Source: Dama dama (taxonomy: Eukaryota; Chordata; Mammalia; Artiodactyla; Cervidae). From it: a DNA stretch of 64,000 nucleotides. Position numbers and translations under genes: made by a program. This document shows positions 47,611 through 60,567 of this stretch, in pieces. Location of the stretch: the NCBI RefSeq assembly GCF_033118175.1, contig NC_083692.1, positions 88,764,501 to 88,828,500 on the forward strand, given 5' to 3'. Position 1 is the first letter of the stretch; every line of letters begins with the position of its first letter. The notes beneath the pieces are model-generated. The model was not told the DNA's origin and did not search any database. It worked only from the letters and a program-made list of their open reading frames with translations.

Positions 47611-49925
47611 CTAGAAAGAAAAAAAAAAAAGACAAGGTTATTTGCTCCTAAAAGGACAGCTGGGATCCACCAAACCCTCATCTGGAAGAATGATTATTCA
47701 CACAGGGGCCTTTGTTGTGAAGGTAATTGTTTCTGCTGGGAAAACAAACAAAAAAAAAAAACCCTATCCTTTGTTCCAGGAGACGATGCTTCCTCATGGG
47801 AAAAAGAGCATCTCAGGGTCCTCACTGCTGTGTAGGCATGCCAGCAGCCCAGGTTCCTGAGCTAGATCTACCCAGCCCTCCTTGGGATCCTTGCAAAAGT
47901 TCTGCCCACACTCCTCAGGTCCAGCCAGAGTTGCTGAGAGCTCAGGCATCTGTAGCTGGTGCCCCAGGCCACAGATCTTAACTTATTAAAGGCAAAAAGG
48001 AAATAAGGAGACATGATTTTAAGCTTTAGGCAGAAAGAGGCAGTAATGGAAAGCAGTTCCAGAGATATCGAGGCTCTATGTGTTTTTACTGGACTGACTG
48101 AAAATGATTCCACCATCATTCAGAGAGGACAAAGCCTAAAAGTCAATGTCATAAAGCTTCCTAGAAGGAGGAATATGGGGAACAGAGTCAAAGGTTGGGT
48201 TCCCAGACCTGCTGCTTACTAGCTGGGTCACCCTGGACAGGCTGAACCTCAGCACCTCATCTGTAAAATGGGCATGCTAACATGTACTTTGATTATGCAA
48301 AGATTATCTCTGAAAGGACATCTGGAAAAGAGAAACTAAGGACCCAGGATCAGAGGGAGACTTATTTTTCAGTAAATTCTATTGTTTAGCCTGTTTAACC
48401 TTTTTATCATGTGTGTATTATAACTTTTTAAATTTAATTTCATAGAAATAATAATAGCAATAACAATACCTATGTCACGGGAATGTTGGGACAGCAAAAA
48501 CATATAAGGTCTATGAAAACCATTGTACAGAATCAATGCCCCATATGGGTTAATTTTATATAAGGACTCAGGAGGGAAGAATATTTAAGGCCCAGTCCAC
48601 GTAAATATTAAATCTCTAATCAACATCCACAGATTATTACAAAACAATAACTAGAAATTATCAGTTTTGCATATAAAGTAATATATTAGAAATTAAATGA
48701 ATAACATAGAATCTTAGGTCAGTAAAGGCAGAATGAATTACATCATTTAATACAACTCCCCATTTGAGACATGAAGAAACTGAGATTCAGAGAGATGTGA
48801 CTTGCTCAACATCACACAGCTAGTGAGCAGCAGTGCAGATGAGCTTTCTAAGGAACCAGTCTTTCCGGACATACCACTCTAATTAGCAATGCAAATACAG
48901 CTGTCTTAAAATGCAAAAAGAGAATTATGGAATAAATGAATTTCCTTCTTTGTCCTTGATTCTTATAATTGTCTTTCCACCATCTCCCTGTCCACCCTAT
49001 CCTTTGCCATATATTCAACACTCTGAATCTGCTAAAGAAACTTTGGAGAGTATCTCTTTCTGATGTTATGTAACAGAGCTGAGCTGGCACCCCAGCTGGT
49101 CCCTCCTACCTAATCGCATCATTTACCTTCAAACCTGGACATCTGGGTGTCTTCTCAGTTCTGGAAACTTGTCAGAATCAGGGTCTTAAAGAGTGGGTCT
49201 GAAGCTGTACAGCAGAAAACACCCCATTCTCCTGTCCCCTGACCCTATGGAACCCTAATTCAAGGCAGGGTCAGGTGTGAAGGGCGTCTCAGGGGAAAGA
49301 TATCCAATCCCAGCTAATACCCGCCTCTAAGAAGCTTATCAGGGCATTGTACAAGTTCTCAGTCCCACTGCCTCTACCAGAGCCTATGAGAGTAGACCTT
49401 CCACCAGAGACATAGGTGGGTTCTCTGTGGGCCTCTGCATTCAAGTGGGAAATGGTGGGAACTTCTCAAACTTATTTCTAAGCTCGGAGAATGAGCAGGT
49501 ATCAACGGTTCCCATGCTTAGGGGGAAGACAGATTTGAAAAGATTTAGAAGGCACTCTGGGAACCAAGAGAAAATGTCTGAGGCTTAAAAGATCAGATGA
49601 CCTCAGTTAGCACCAGGCTCTGTTTGCTACTGTGTGATTCTAAATGTAATTTAAATGTAAATGCAGAGATAATAACACCTGTCCTACCTATCTGTAGGGT
49701 GGATGTGAGAATCAAAGTTAAAAATAAGGGAATATCCACTCAATTTCGCTGTGAATCTAAAACTGCTTTAAGAAATAAAATCTATTTTTAAAAGTCAGGG
49801 AATGCGGAGGAAATACTTTATAAACTTTAAAGCATTTCACACATAAAAATATTTTATCAGGTCTAAGGGAAATTCTTGGAGGAGAGGGCACTGACAGATC
49901 ATCTCAGTGCCGGTTGGTACATATT

Positions 49926-50690
49926 GTCAACTGAAAAAAAAATATGCACCCTAAAAGTGGAAAATTGGTACTTCCCTGGAGGCCCAGTGGTTAAGAATCT
50001 GCCTGCCAATGCACAGAACACAGGTTCGATCCCTGGCCCTGAATGATCCCACATGCCAAGGGGCAACTAAGCCTAAGTACCACAAACTACTGAGCCAACG
50101 TGCCTAGAGCTTGCGCTTCTCAACAAGAGAAGCCACCGCAGTGAAAAACCCGTGGACCACAACCAGAGAGTAGACCCCGCCTGCCGCAACAAGAGAAAGC
50201 CTGCACGCAGCAATGAACACCCCATACAGTCATAAATAAATAAATAATGTTTAAGTGGAGAATTATGTTTATTTGGGGCATTACTGAGGACTTAACCCGG
50301 AATACAACCTCTGAGATAGCTCTGAGGGACTGTTGCAAAGAGCTATGGGAGGTGCCAGAGTTTTTGCCAAAAAAAAAAAAAACCCAAAAAACCAGGTAGT
50401 CAAAATCAAAAGATTACTGCCAGTTAAAGAAAAACAGACATCTCAAGTTGAGTTTACCAGTTTTCTATGTATGGAATAGTGCAAGAATCTGGGCTTAATG
50501 AAATTACTCCTTTGATATGCACCTTACCTATGGTAGTGAGGGCAGCGGCAGAGGCCAATGGCTCGATGGCCATAACATCCTTTGTTTACTGATATGGCAA
50601 GTGTTATTCTTTGCCCATAGCACCTCCTCTAGGTCATAAATCTGACCAACATTTAGGAGGCATTTTATGACCAATTTTGTCCCATGGCAC
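49926..50690 (-). repeat. Left copy of the LTR-like repeat (split by a CHR SINE)
   Basis: If the CHR SINE at 49968-50250 is set aside, the sequence on either side of it lines up with 58466-58560. This shows that the SINE inserted into an older repeat. Confidence 0.6.
49968..50250 (+). mobile_element. CHR-type SINE, full-length
   Basis: ggtacttccctggaggccca, gagaagccaccgcagtgaaa, ataaataaataa tail; flanks aagtggaaaatt and aagtggagaatt form a near-perfect target-site duplication. Confidence 0.92.
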
Positions 50691-50698
50691 TAGGCCCG

Positions 50699-51082
50699 TC
50701 AGTTCAGTTCAGTCGCTCAGTCATGTCCGACTCTTTGCAACCCCATGGACTGCATCATGCCAGGCTTCCCTGTCCATCACCAACTCCCGGAGCTTACTGA
50801 AACTCATGTTCATCAAGTCGGTGATGCCATCCAACCATCTCATCCTCTGTCATCCCCTTCTCCTCCTGCTTTCAATCTTTCCCAGCATCAGGGTCTTTTC
50901 CAATGAGTCCGTTCTTTGCATCAGGTGGCCAAAGTATTGGAGCTTCAGCTTCAGCATCAGACCTTCCAGTGAATATTCAGGACTGATTTCCTTTAGGATT
51001 GACTGGTTTGATCTCCTTGCTGTCCAAGAGACTTTCCAGCATCTTCTCCAACACCACAGTTCAAAAGCATCAATTCTTTGGA
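50699..51082 (-). mobile_element. BovB 3' fragment
   Basis: Reverse: cagttcagttcagtcgctca, ctcatcctctgtcatcccct, gcatcaggtggccaaagtat, caccacagttcaaaagcatc. Confidence 0.92.
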
Positions 51083-51153
51083 TCAGGCAAAGATTCTGTT
51101 GATAGGTTAATGTGCTAATTTTGGATCAGGCCCTATTGATAATCTAAAATTCT

Positions 51154-51290
51154 CTGGAATACCCTTGCAGCCCAGTGGTTATGACTTGGTGCTTTCACTG
51201 CCCAGGGCCTGGGTTCAATCCCTGATCAGGGAACTAAGATCCCACAAGCCACATGGCATGGCCAAAGTAAATAAGTAAATAAATAATTGT
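51154..51290 (+). mobile_element. CHR-type SINE (short form)
   Basis: tggaatacccttgcagccca, gatcagggaactaagatccc, acaagccacatggcatggcc, then a taaataaataa tail. Confidence 0.85.
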
Positions 51291-51436
51291 TTTTAAACAT
51301 TCTCTGGATCTTCTATCTTACTAGTTTATTATGATTCAGGAAATATTTTACCTTGCTGCTTCTTCCCGTACCTCAAGTGGCATTATTACAATTATTCTAT
51401 GCAGAGTTATATATACGATCAACTGCCTCATTTCAC

Positions 51437-51648
51437 AGTAGTCGTAGTGTTAATCGCTCAGTCATGTCCAACTTTTTGCAACCCCACGGACTGTAGCCCG
51501 TCAGGCTCCTCTGTCCATGGGATTTCCCAGGCAAGAATACTGGAATGGATTACCATTTCCTTCCCCAGAGGATGTTCCCAACCCAGGGATCGAACCCAGA
51601 TCTCCTGCATTGCAGGCAGATTTGTAGTCTAAGCTACAGGGAAGTCCT
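51437..51648 (-). mobile_element. Bov-tA type SINE, full-length
   Basis: aatcgctcagtcatgtccaa to ctaagctacagggaagtcc in reverse orientation. Confidence 0.9.
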
Positions 51649-53707
51649 TTAGTCACCACCGATTTTTTTGGAGGCTTAGTTACACATTGGTTTATGTAAG
51701 AGACAGCAATCTCAAAAAATAGATAGGATATAAAAATACAGCTAGGACGTTAACAAAACCATAATACAGCAGAGAGAAGCACAAGGAATAAATAATTTGA
51801 AAACAACAGGAGATAAAAAAATTAAAACAATGAGTGGTAGAACTAGTTGTAATCTGGTTGTAATAAGCCATTGAGTCCACGGAAAGCCAGCTAGAGAAGC
51901 CAAATTTTAGAGGGATAAGGTAAAACAAAAAAGATAATGTTTCATCTTTGTTTACAAAGGGATACTTTATCGAGTTGTTACAGGTCACGGTGTAAGAGGA
52001 AAGGTTTTCTGGAAAACAAAGACTTAAGAACCAGTATACTTCATGAAAAAGTTATAAAATTATAAATCATATTTATCTGTTGATTCAATCCCATGCAATT
52101 AATTCTTGTTCATCTGGATGAAGTCCCCAGGTTTTCCATTCGAGTTTTGTAGTTTCTTACCCAGTTCAGTAATATAATCCAAAAGTCATCGGAAATTTAT
52201 ATTTGTCAAAACATCTTTTTTATGAATTTTCTTGGAAACCTTCATTTTATAGCTGCATCAGAGTAAAACAACAATTGAATACAAATGACAAAAGATTTAA
52301 AATGGCATGTTTAAAGATCGGATTACAATACAATTAACAAGAAACTTGGATATTTCTGCAACATACAACGTGTTAAGATAATAACTAGAATATGACTGAT
52401 ACTACCAGGATATGTCAAACTTTTAGGAATTCCATATAAACTGAAATATCTATATTAATGACATCTAACCACACAATATAATCCAAGAACATTTATCTCC
52501 AATCACTTAACAATACTTCTCAAATAATTTAACACACCAAATAAGCCCAATTAGTTTAATATTCCTCTCTTTGGGATGTTTCAGAGGCCCTTTGAAGCAT
52601 CCCAAAGTTAGCTGGAAGTCAAAGGAACTTTATTTAGAATTTGACTAGAGGAAGTTTGTCAAAAATATCAAAAGGTCTTAAAGCACTTGATCAAATAGGA
52701 TCATAGGTCACTGTGAAACAATACTTACTTTCCATCCAAAGTGACAAAAAAAGATTTTTAAAACAAACACAGATTATTATGAAAGCAAAAACCTCAAAAT
52801 CTGTTGTCAAAAGTAGCTCAACATTCCAGGAAACCTTTGCTCTCTTAACAGAGAAGAAACCAAACACTAATCCTGCACTAGCCCACTCTCAATAGAAAAA
52901 TTCCTTTACCTAATTAAATTAATCCAATCCCGGCCTAGCATGTACAAAACTTTTTTCTCAGGGCTTCCTTTCCAAAAACCTTCCACAACTTTTATATTAG
53001 TTTATCTTTTATTTTTCTTTTCCATTTAGAAATAAGCAGCTTTAGCACAAAACTACTTTCCCCTTAACAAAATGCACTTCCATTCTCCATACCTTTTGCT
53101 AAAAATACACATCCTATTTTCCTTGATGAAGGAAATACTGAAACATTTCCTTTATTATTTCTAGTAACTTTAATTACATCTTATAATTTTAACCCTTAAG
53201 AACCTTGATCTCTAGGGAAAACCAACAGCAAGTAGTTGTATACTTTTTGTCATACCAGCATTTCCTGGTTGGCAAGTTTAGGAATATTCTATCTAAACAT
53301 AGATCTCCTCATGGCATAATTCTTTTTCTCAATGTAATGCAAGATATGTGTCTAATAAACCCCAAACATCTTTAGTTTTCCTCTCATAGGAAGACAAAAG
53401 TAGATAAACTTACAGCAGTTTAATAATTAATATTCCAGTATTTTATCTTATTTAAATATTCAATGAATTCCCATTATTTAACATAATTTGGCAAAACTCT
53501 AAAATTTTAAGTTACTAAAAATATGAAGCAACTATTTTATAGATACATATACCCAAAACATAATTATTCATAAAGAGTTAACCTTAAAACTCTTATCTCA
53601 TGTATTGTACTTTTATTTAATAACTTGTGAAAATATCATAACAAGTTTTCTTTTTTTTTCTTGCTGACAACTCTGCAACAAAAATAACATGAATTTATGG
53701 ACCTTTG

Positions 53708-53919
53708 GAGGCTTTCCTTGTGGCTCAGATGGCAGAGTCTGCCTGCAATGTAGGAGACCCAGGCTCAATCCCTGGGCCAGGAAGATCCCCTGGAGGAGGG
53801 CATGGCAATCCACTCCAGTATTCTTGCCTGGAGAATCCCATGGGCAGAGGAGCCTGGCGGGCTACAGTCCATGGGGTCACACAGAGTTGGACATGACTGA
53901 ATGACCAACACACACACGT
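53708..53919 (+). mobile_element. Bov-tA type SINE, full-length
   Basis: ggctttccttgtggctcaga, cactccagtattcttgcctg, gagttggacatgactgaatg, then a short CA run. Confidence 0.92.
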
Positions 53920-53939
53920 TGACCTTAAGTACACCTGTG

Positions 53940-54141
53940 TGTGTATTAGTTGCTCAGTCATGTCTCACTGTGACCCCATGGACTGTAGCCCACCAGGCTC
54001 CTCTGCCCATGGGATTCTCCAGGCAAGAATACTGAAGTGGGTTGCCATTCCCTTCACCAGGGGATCTTCTCAATCCAGGGATCGAACCTGGGTCTCCAGC
54101 ATTGCAGGCAGATTCTTTACCATCTGAGCCATCAGGGAAGC
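53940..54141 (-). mobile_element. Bov-tA type SINE, full-length
   Basis: tagttgctcagtcatgtctc to ccatctgagccatcagggaa in reverse; tail to tail with the SINE ending at 53919. Confidence 0.92.
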
Positions 54142-54223
54142 ATAGGTATAATAAAAATAAGACATGTCTGTATTGATTAAACCAACAAGCTTAAGATAGC
54201 TATAATACCAACACTAATTTAAC

Positions 54224-55257
54224 TGTGGAAAATTCTTAAAGAGATGGGAATATGAGACCACCTTACCCGCCTCCTGAGAAATCTGTATGCAGGTCAAGAA
54301 GCAACAGTCAGAACTGGACATGGAACAACAGACCGGTTTCAAATTGGGAAAGGAGTACATCAAGGCTGTATATTGTCACCCTGCTTATTTAACTTATATG
54401 CAGAGTACATCATGTGAAATGCCAGGGTGGATGAAGCACAAGCTGGAATCAAGATTGCCAGGAGAAATATCAATAACCTCAGATATGCAGATGACACCAC
54501 CCTTATTTTAGAAAGCAAAGAGGAACTGAAGAGCCTCTTGATGAAAGTCAAAGAGGAGAGTGAAAAAGCTGGCTTAAAACTCAACATTCAAAAAACGAAG
54601 ATCATGGCATCCAGTCCCATCACTTCACGGCAAACAGATGGGGAAACAATGGAAACAGTGAGAGACTATTTTGGGGGGCTCCTAAAACTGCAGATGGTGA
54701 CTGCAGCCATGAAATTAAAGACACTTGCACCTTGGAAGAAAAGCTATGACTAACCTAGACAGCATATTAAAAAGCAGAGACAATACTTTGCTGACAAAGG
54801 TCCATCTAGTCAAACCTATGGTTTTTACAGTAGTCATGTATGGGTGTGAGAGTTGGACCATAAAGAAAGCTGAGCGCCGAAGAATTGGTGCTTTTGAACT
54901 GTGGTGTTGGTAGAAGACTCTTGAGAGTCCCTTGGACTGCAAGATCAAACGAGTCGATCCTAAGTGAAATCAGTCCTGAATATTCACTGGAAGGACTGAT
55001 GCTGAAGCTGAAGCTCTAACACTTTAGCCACCTGATGCAAAGAACTGACTCATTGGAAAAGATCCTGAAGCTGGGAAAGACTGAAAGCAGGAGGAGAAGG
55101 AGACGACAGAAGATGATATGGTTGTATGGCATCACTGACTCAACGGACATGAGTTTGAGCAAGCTCTGGGAGTTGGGGAAGGACAGGGAAGCCAGACATG
55201 CTGCAGTCCACAGGATCACAAAGAGTCAGACACCACTGAGCGACTGAACTGACTGAA
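54224..55257 (+). mobile_element. BovB LINE 3' kilobase with reverse-transcriptase remnant
   Basis: The open stretch at 54427-54753 reads NINNLRYADDTTL and NIQKTKIMASSPITS, the BovB reverse-transcriptase core with its YADD box. Stops and frame changes elsewhere break the frame, and the 5' part of the element is missing. It ends gagcgactgaactgactgaa. Confidence 0.93.
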
Positions 55258-55488
55258 TTTAATATTGACTATTTCCTAAATTATGTGAACCTGAAATTTA
55301 TTCTGGCCAGATTCCTTTTTATTTAGAAACACTTAATTTGTAAGTGCTTACTTTAAAGTCAATTAAATAGAACTCTCTTATAATTTTATTTTGTTAATAT
55401 TCTCCAGAGGTAGAGACATCTCTAATGTATAATGTACACACAGACATGTAAACAGACAAAACTAGAAATCACATAGCTTCACTTTTTC

Positions 55489-55617
55489 TATTTTTTTTCT
55501 TTTATTTGGCTGTGTCACACGACTTGCAGGATCTTAGTTCCCAGACCTGGGATTGAACCCAGGCCCCCTGCAGAGGAAGCTCAGAGTCCTAACCATTTGA
55601 CCTCCAGGAAATTCCCC
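55489..55617 (-). mobile_element. CHR-type SINE (short form)
   Basis: Reverse: ttttatttggctgtgtcaca, ggatcttagttcccagacct, cctaaccatttgacctccag. Flanks catagcttcactt and cataacttcactt differ at one base and fit a target-site duplication. Confidence 0.9.
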
Positions 55618-57999
55618 TCATAACTTCACTTTAACAAATACAAATCAGGCACTACAATATAAACTTTCTAGTTTATAAATAACAGTTGGAATGAGTTAAA
55701 TTTCCCCGCTTAAATGACTAAGGCTTTGCTATTTGTGGAACAGATTTTTAAGATTTGTATTTGTGCTCAACAAACTCTTACAGAGGCTATAAATTAGATT
55801 TTGGGTAACGGAGCCTTTCCAGTGGTTTGAGTTTTAAAAAGTCCTTTTTTCCTTTTGGTTTCAGATCCTACCTGATTGACCTAATTAGGCTCAGCCTCAG
55901 TCTTTGAGGCTGTCTTTACATTTGTGCTTTGTAGAGATCTGCAAGGGAAAGACAGTTGCCTCTAATTCCCCCAAAGAAGTGGTCTGCCACCTAAGTGATA
56001 TTAAAATATTAATATGCCCAACTATATTCTCTTTAATTTTCTTTCTATATATATGTATATACTGTGTATCAACGAGAAGATTTCCAACTAAACTGAAAAT
56101 CAAAAGTGCTATGTTCTAGAATTTAGTTCAATTTATCATGCCTTCAAAAGTTTGCACAAGGCATTTAACAAAGGGCCTCTATCTGAGCATACAGATTAAA
56201 CCCAGAGCAAAAAAAACAAATGTCTATTATTATTTTTACTAGCCCCTGAATATCAACTCCCAGCTTCCACTTTATATAGTGCAAACTCAGGTAACTCTAT
56301 TGGTTTCCTTTAGCATATTTAGTTAATATTGTCTGACAAGCAGATTTATATGCCCTATCATATAATACCAGGCAGGGGAAGCATTCCCCAGTAAGATACA
56401 ATGTCTACCCCACAACATAATTAGGCAAAAGAGATAAAACCATCTTAGATAAAGCCTACTTAAATACACCAATTTTTATAAGCTTTATTTCAAATCTATC
56501 AACTTTAGTTCCCATTAGGATCCCATCAATCAGCCTTGATCTTACAAGAGGTCCTAGGAACTTTCCTTTCTTTTTATCCCCTAATCATTTTATCTATTTT
56601 TGTATAAAAGGCTCTGGGGTCACCATGGAGGGACTGAGGGACCAGGCCCCTCTGTCAATCTTTTAACTTTATTAATTGGCCTATTGCCCCAAGTAATTGT
56701 TGGCCAGATAGCTCAGCATAATCTTCCTCCAGACTTTTAAATAAATATATACTGAAAATCAAGAGTCAATAAATATATATTTATAGTATATACATAATCA
56801 GTACATATATCTCCCAGTATTTAAACTGGGATGGGGCCTTCTAACATTGGGGACCAATATGAGGTTGCTCTGGCCCATCCAACCCTAGGTAGTATTATAT
56901 CAAAACCTTCTGTTTTAATCCTATTAATGTCCATTTTATTTACCCCATTTCTTAATAACCATCTAAAGATTTCTTCACCCTTTGGGATGAGTCCATTTAA
57001 AATTTTCACCTTGTTGGGAAGAAGTCTAGACTTTCCCTCCAGTTTTTCCTTATTTCCCTATTAATCAACCTAATTAGCATTAATTATCCTAATGTTTATT
57101 ATTAGGACCTGTAAGACCCATTGAGGGGAAGCAGAGACCACAGATAAGGCTTCCCAATCTGGTTTATTTGTTTTAAATAAGGAAGTCGTAGATTAACCAT
57201 TATATATATGTATTTTTTCCACCTTATAATCTGTTTTTTTCATAGGTACCAATAAAACATCTGGTTATAATGAGAGTCCTCTAAAAATTTTGCCAATTGA
57301 GAAGCTTTTTCAATTGAGAAGATCCACTGTCTGGCTACTGATGAGTGGTGTCTTAACAGTGACTCAAACCAGTAAGATGCCAAGAGGCATCCCCATGACA
57401 CAGTGCAAAAGATGTAGACTCCACAAAATCTAGAAAGTCTATTCCTGAAAACAGTCCAAGAAAGTAAAGGACCTGTACAGTCACTGTACAGGTGGATGCA
57501 GTGAAGATTGAGATGACAAAGGCCCCTTCTGGGCTCATGACAAATTTCCCCTTATGACAAATTTCCCTGAGAGTTGGCACAGTCAGACCAAAAAGACCAA
57601 AAAACAAACAAACAAACAAACTGCTCAGAATTTCAGTCTATCCAACCAGCTGTCAAATGAACACCATATGTGTACCTTCCGGATGACAGAGACCAAGCTC
57701 TCAACACACACACCCCACTAAGAATATCAGGCAGCACATTCACATCTCAAAGACACAAAGAGAGAACTACAAATTCTCCCTAGAAGGGCTTTGTTTCTCT
57801 ACGGTCAGAATTCTGGAAAAAAAAAAAAATTTATCAAGCTGGATTTCTCTAACTTAATTGCATATACAATAAAGAGCCCCATATTGGCCATTTTCAGAGA
57901 GATTTCCTTTAATTCCCAATCATGTGAGTACTTGTTTGTATATTCATAAGTTTATATATACATAAACCTGGCTTGAGTATTATTGGAAGCTGGCTTTCT

Positions 58000-58168
58000 G
58001 ACTCCCCTCATTTAGGAAACATGTTAGGCCACCTAGCAAGAACACTGAAGTGAGTTGCCATGCCCTCCTCCAGGGGATCTTCCTGACCCAGGGATCAAAC
58101 CCATGTCTCTTATGTCTCCTGCGTTGACAGGTGGGTTCTTTACCACTAGCGCCACCTGGAAAGCCCAT
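58000..58168 (-). mobile_element. Bov-tA type SINE, truncated
   Basis: aagaacactgaagtgagttg, caggggatcttcctgaccca, taccactagcgccacctgga in reverse; the 3' tail is missing. Confidence 0.85.
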
Positions 58169-58465
58169 CTAGATAGCTCAGTGTCTCTCAACTAAGCAAC
58201 TCCTAGTATCTTTCAACAAGGCTCCCCATGTCTTTTTTCAAATGGGTAGCTAGGTTGTACCTGTTGCTCACTGCCAATTAAAGCTCAGGAGTATCAACCA
58301 ATAATCAGGAGATCCAAGAACCGAAAGAGACTCTTCCAAATTCATATGGATCCTCCAAGGAGGCGAATGGGCCCAAGAGGCCTCTGTTGGTACCAAGGCT
58401 CTGGTTCCTCGTAAAGTTCAGGCAAAGGAGGGAAGTCTGGGTCTCTTTATGGTTGCCCAAAGTGT

Positions 58466-58997
58466 TGACTGGAAAAAAACAAAAATCACAACCTAAAAGT
58501 TGAGAGTTATGTTTTATTTGGGGAATTACTAAGGACTGAAGCCCAGGATACAATCTCTCAGATAGTTCTGAGGAACTGTTCTGAAGAGGTAAGGGAGGAG
58601 TCAGGATATATAGAAGTGTTTGTAAAAAAACCCAGATAGTTGAACATCAAACGATTACTGCTAGTTAAAGGAAAACCAGACATCTCAAGGTAATGAGTTC
58701 AGTGCTTTTCTAGGTATGGAAAGATGCAAGCGTTTGAACTTAATGAAAGTATTCCTTGATATGCACCTTAACTATCTAGGGGCAGTAGCCTGTTTATCTC
58801 CATTCTGAGTTCCCCTCGGGATGCACCACTGGGTGGGAGTTGGGGAGGGCGGCTGTGGTGGCTAACAGTTTGATGACCACAACACCTTTGTTTATTGATA
58901 CAGCAGGCAACAATCCCAAAAATACTTAAGTTGTGCATCCAGCTCATGGCTGGAGCTGGTTGAAGTGGGAGTGGAGCAAGGAAATGGGAGGCGGGGG
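58466..58997 (-). repeat. Right copy of the LTR-like repeat
   Basis: Similar along much of its length to 49926-50690; see the pair entry. The right boundary is uncertain. Confidence 0.55.
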
Positions 58998-59082
58998 CTG
59001 TTTTATGACCCTAACCACTCACCTGGAAACCATTTCAATCATTCCAGTAACTCTGCCTGATACTTACTGACTACTCCTCTCT

Positions 59083-59114
59083 CCCATCCCTCCCCCACCC
59101 CCCACCCCCGCCCC
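59083..59114 (-). other. G-quadruplex motif on - strand
   Basis: On + the tract is cccatccctcccccacccccc followed by acccccgcccc; on - this is six G runs of 3-6 bases with 1-2 base spacers. Confidence 0.8.
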
Positions 59115-59540
59115 AAGATACAAGGAGGATATGATGCTTTGATTACTTCTATCTGAAATAGCAGGTAATTCCTCACAGCCTCATCCCTGTCCTACTTCAC
59201 CCTGAGTGAAGGTACCCAGCTTCCTCTGCTGAAACACACAGCTCACTTCCTGAGGAAGAGCTGTCTTCATCTCTGGGTGTCCAGGGGTCACTCTGGATGT
59301 TGGAAGCATGAGTAGAGAGGCTGACCTCTGCTAGTTACCACACTGTTGCCCCTTAGATACTACAGGCAAAACCAGATCTAGTTACTCCCTTTCTCATATC
59401 AACTAATATAGTCACAGTTTAATTCAAAAAGATGGAAAAAAAGGAACCCAATTCATAAGATGGAATTATGAGTGATTTTTTTTTCTATAATAATGCATAT
59501 TTTTACAGTGTTATTTGTGCAATATAGAAAATTCAGGACA

Positions 59541-59668
59541 GGACTTCACTGGCAGTCCAGTGGTTAAGACTCTGTGCTTCCACTGCAGGGGGCATGGGTT
59601 TGGTCCCTGGTCAGGCAACTAAGATCCAGGGGGCCACCACAAGCTGTGGCAAAAAAAAAAAAAAAGGA
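59541..59668 (+). mobile_element. CHR-type SINE (short form)
   Basis: gacttcactggcagtccagt, tggtccctggtcaggcaact, A15 tail. Confidence 0.88.
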
Positions 59669-60017
59669 AAGAAAGAAAATTAAGGAGAGAAACGAACACT
59701 CAGAAAATAATTATTCCTTTCTCTTACACACTGTTAACTGTTACCAAGGAGTTCTTTCTAGTGTCTACGGCCCAGCTGTTGGGGGTCAGCCTGGCTCCTC
59801 TGTCTTGTTCCGATGGGACTGTGGCACACTTGGAACATCAGCAGGGTGTAGCAAAGTGTGCTGCTCAACCAAGAGCGGAAGCACTGTCTGTACTCGTGTG
59901 ACATGGGCAAGAATTTAACTTCTCAATGACTGTAAACTTATCCTGTAAAAGGGGAGTGATGATGATATTACCTGCTTGGTAAACCTGTAAGAATTAAGTA
60001 ATATTAACATAAACATT

Positions 60018-60221
60018 GGGCTTCCAGGTGGCACTAGTGGTAAAGAACCTGCCGCCACTGCACGGGAAGTAAGAGACGTGGGCTTGATCCCTGGATCGAG
60101 AAGATCCCCAGGGTGAGGGCACAGTATACTTGCCTGGAGAATCCCATGGACAGAGGCGCCTGGCAGGCTACAGGCCATAGCGTCACAGTCGGACACGACT
60201 GGAGCAACTTAGCACATGCAC
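60018..60221 (+). mobile_element. Bov-tA type SINE, full-length
   Basis: gggcttccaggtggcactag, ttgcctggagaatcccatgg, cacagtcggacacgactgga. Confidence 0.92.
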
Positions 60222-60345
60222 ACGACATAAATACTAATATGCAAAACATACTAAAAGTGCCCGATACTATTGCTGTTATTCTGCTTTTGGAGATCATAGA
60301 CTATGTTAGGGTACAGCAGATCTCCATACATTCCACTGTGACAAT

Positions 60346-60567
60346 GCTTCAGTTTGGTCGTTTAGCCGTGTCTGACTCTCTGTGACCCCATGGACTGACT
60401 GCAGCACGCCAGGCTTCCCTGTCCATCACCAACTCCTGGAGCTTGCTCTAAGTCATGTCCATCAAGTCGGTGATGCCATCCGACCATCTCATCCTCTGTC
60501 GTCCCCTTCTCCTCCTGCCTTCAATCTTTCCCAGCATCAGGGTCTTTTTCAATGAGTCAGTTCTTCA
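60346..60567 (-). mobile_element. BovB 3' fragment
   Basis: Reverse: gtctgactctctgtgacccc, ccatcaccaactcctggagc, catctcatcctctgtcgtcc, gggtctttttcaatgagtca. Confidence 0.9.

Larger units (their letters stand above)
49926..58997 (-). mobile_element. Possible old LTR retroelement (two related flanking repeats)
   Basis: About 49926-50690 and 58466-58997 are related and in the same orientation; for example ttatttggggcattactgag against ttatttggggaattactaag, then agatagctctgagg against agatagttctgagg, and the stretch gatatgcacctta in both. On - each carries a CCAAATAAA-type poly(A) signal near one end and ends in CA. The interior is AT-rich with no recognised gag, pol or env reading frame and is broken by SINEs and BovB. 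Two separate insertions of one repeat would look similar. Confidence 0.4.

Noticed and set aside
50677..51102. 141-codon + strand open frame (also 62592-62840 and 62771-63223)
   Set aside because: Antisense readings of BovB 3' fragments; the same peptide recurs at each BovB copy.
53939..54127. Recurrent short peptides containing phrases like [10 protein letters not shown] or [10 protein letters not shown] at many sites
   Set aside because: Translations of Bov-tA SINEs in either orientation, not genes.
57353..57619. 88-codon - strand open frame inside the possible LTR element as a retroviral gene
   Set aside because: No recognisable motif; too short and isolated to call.
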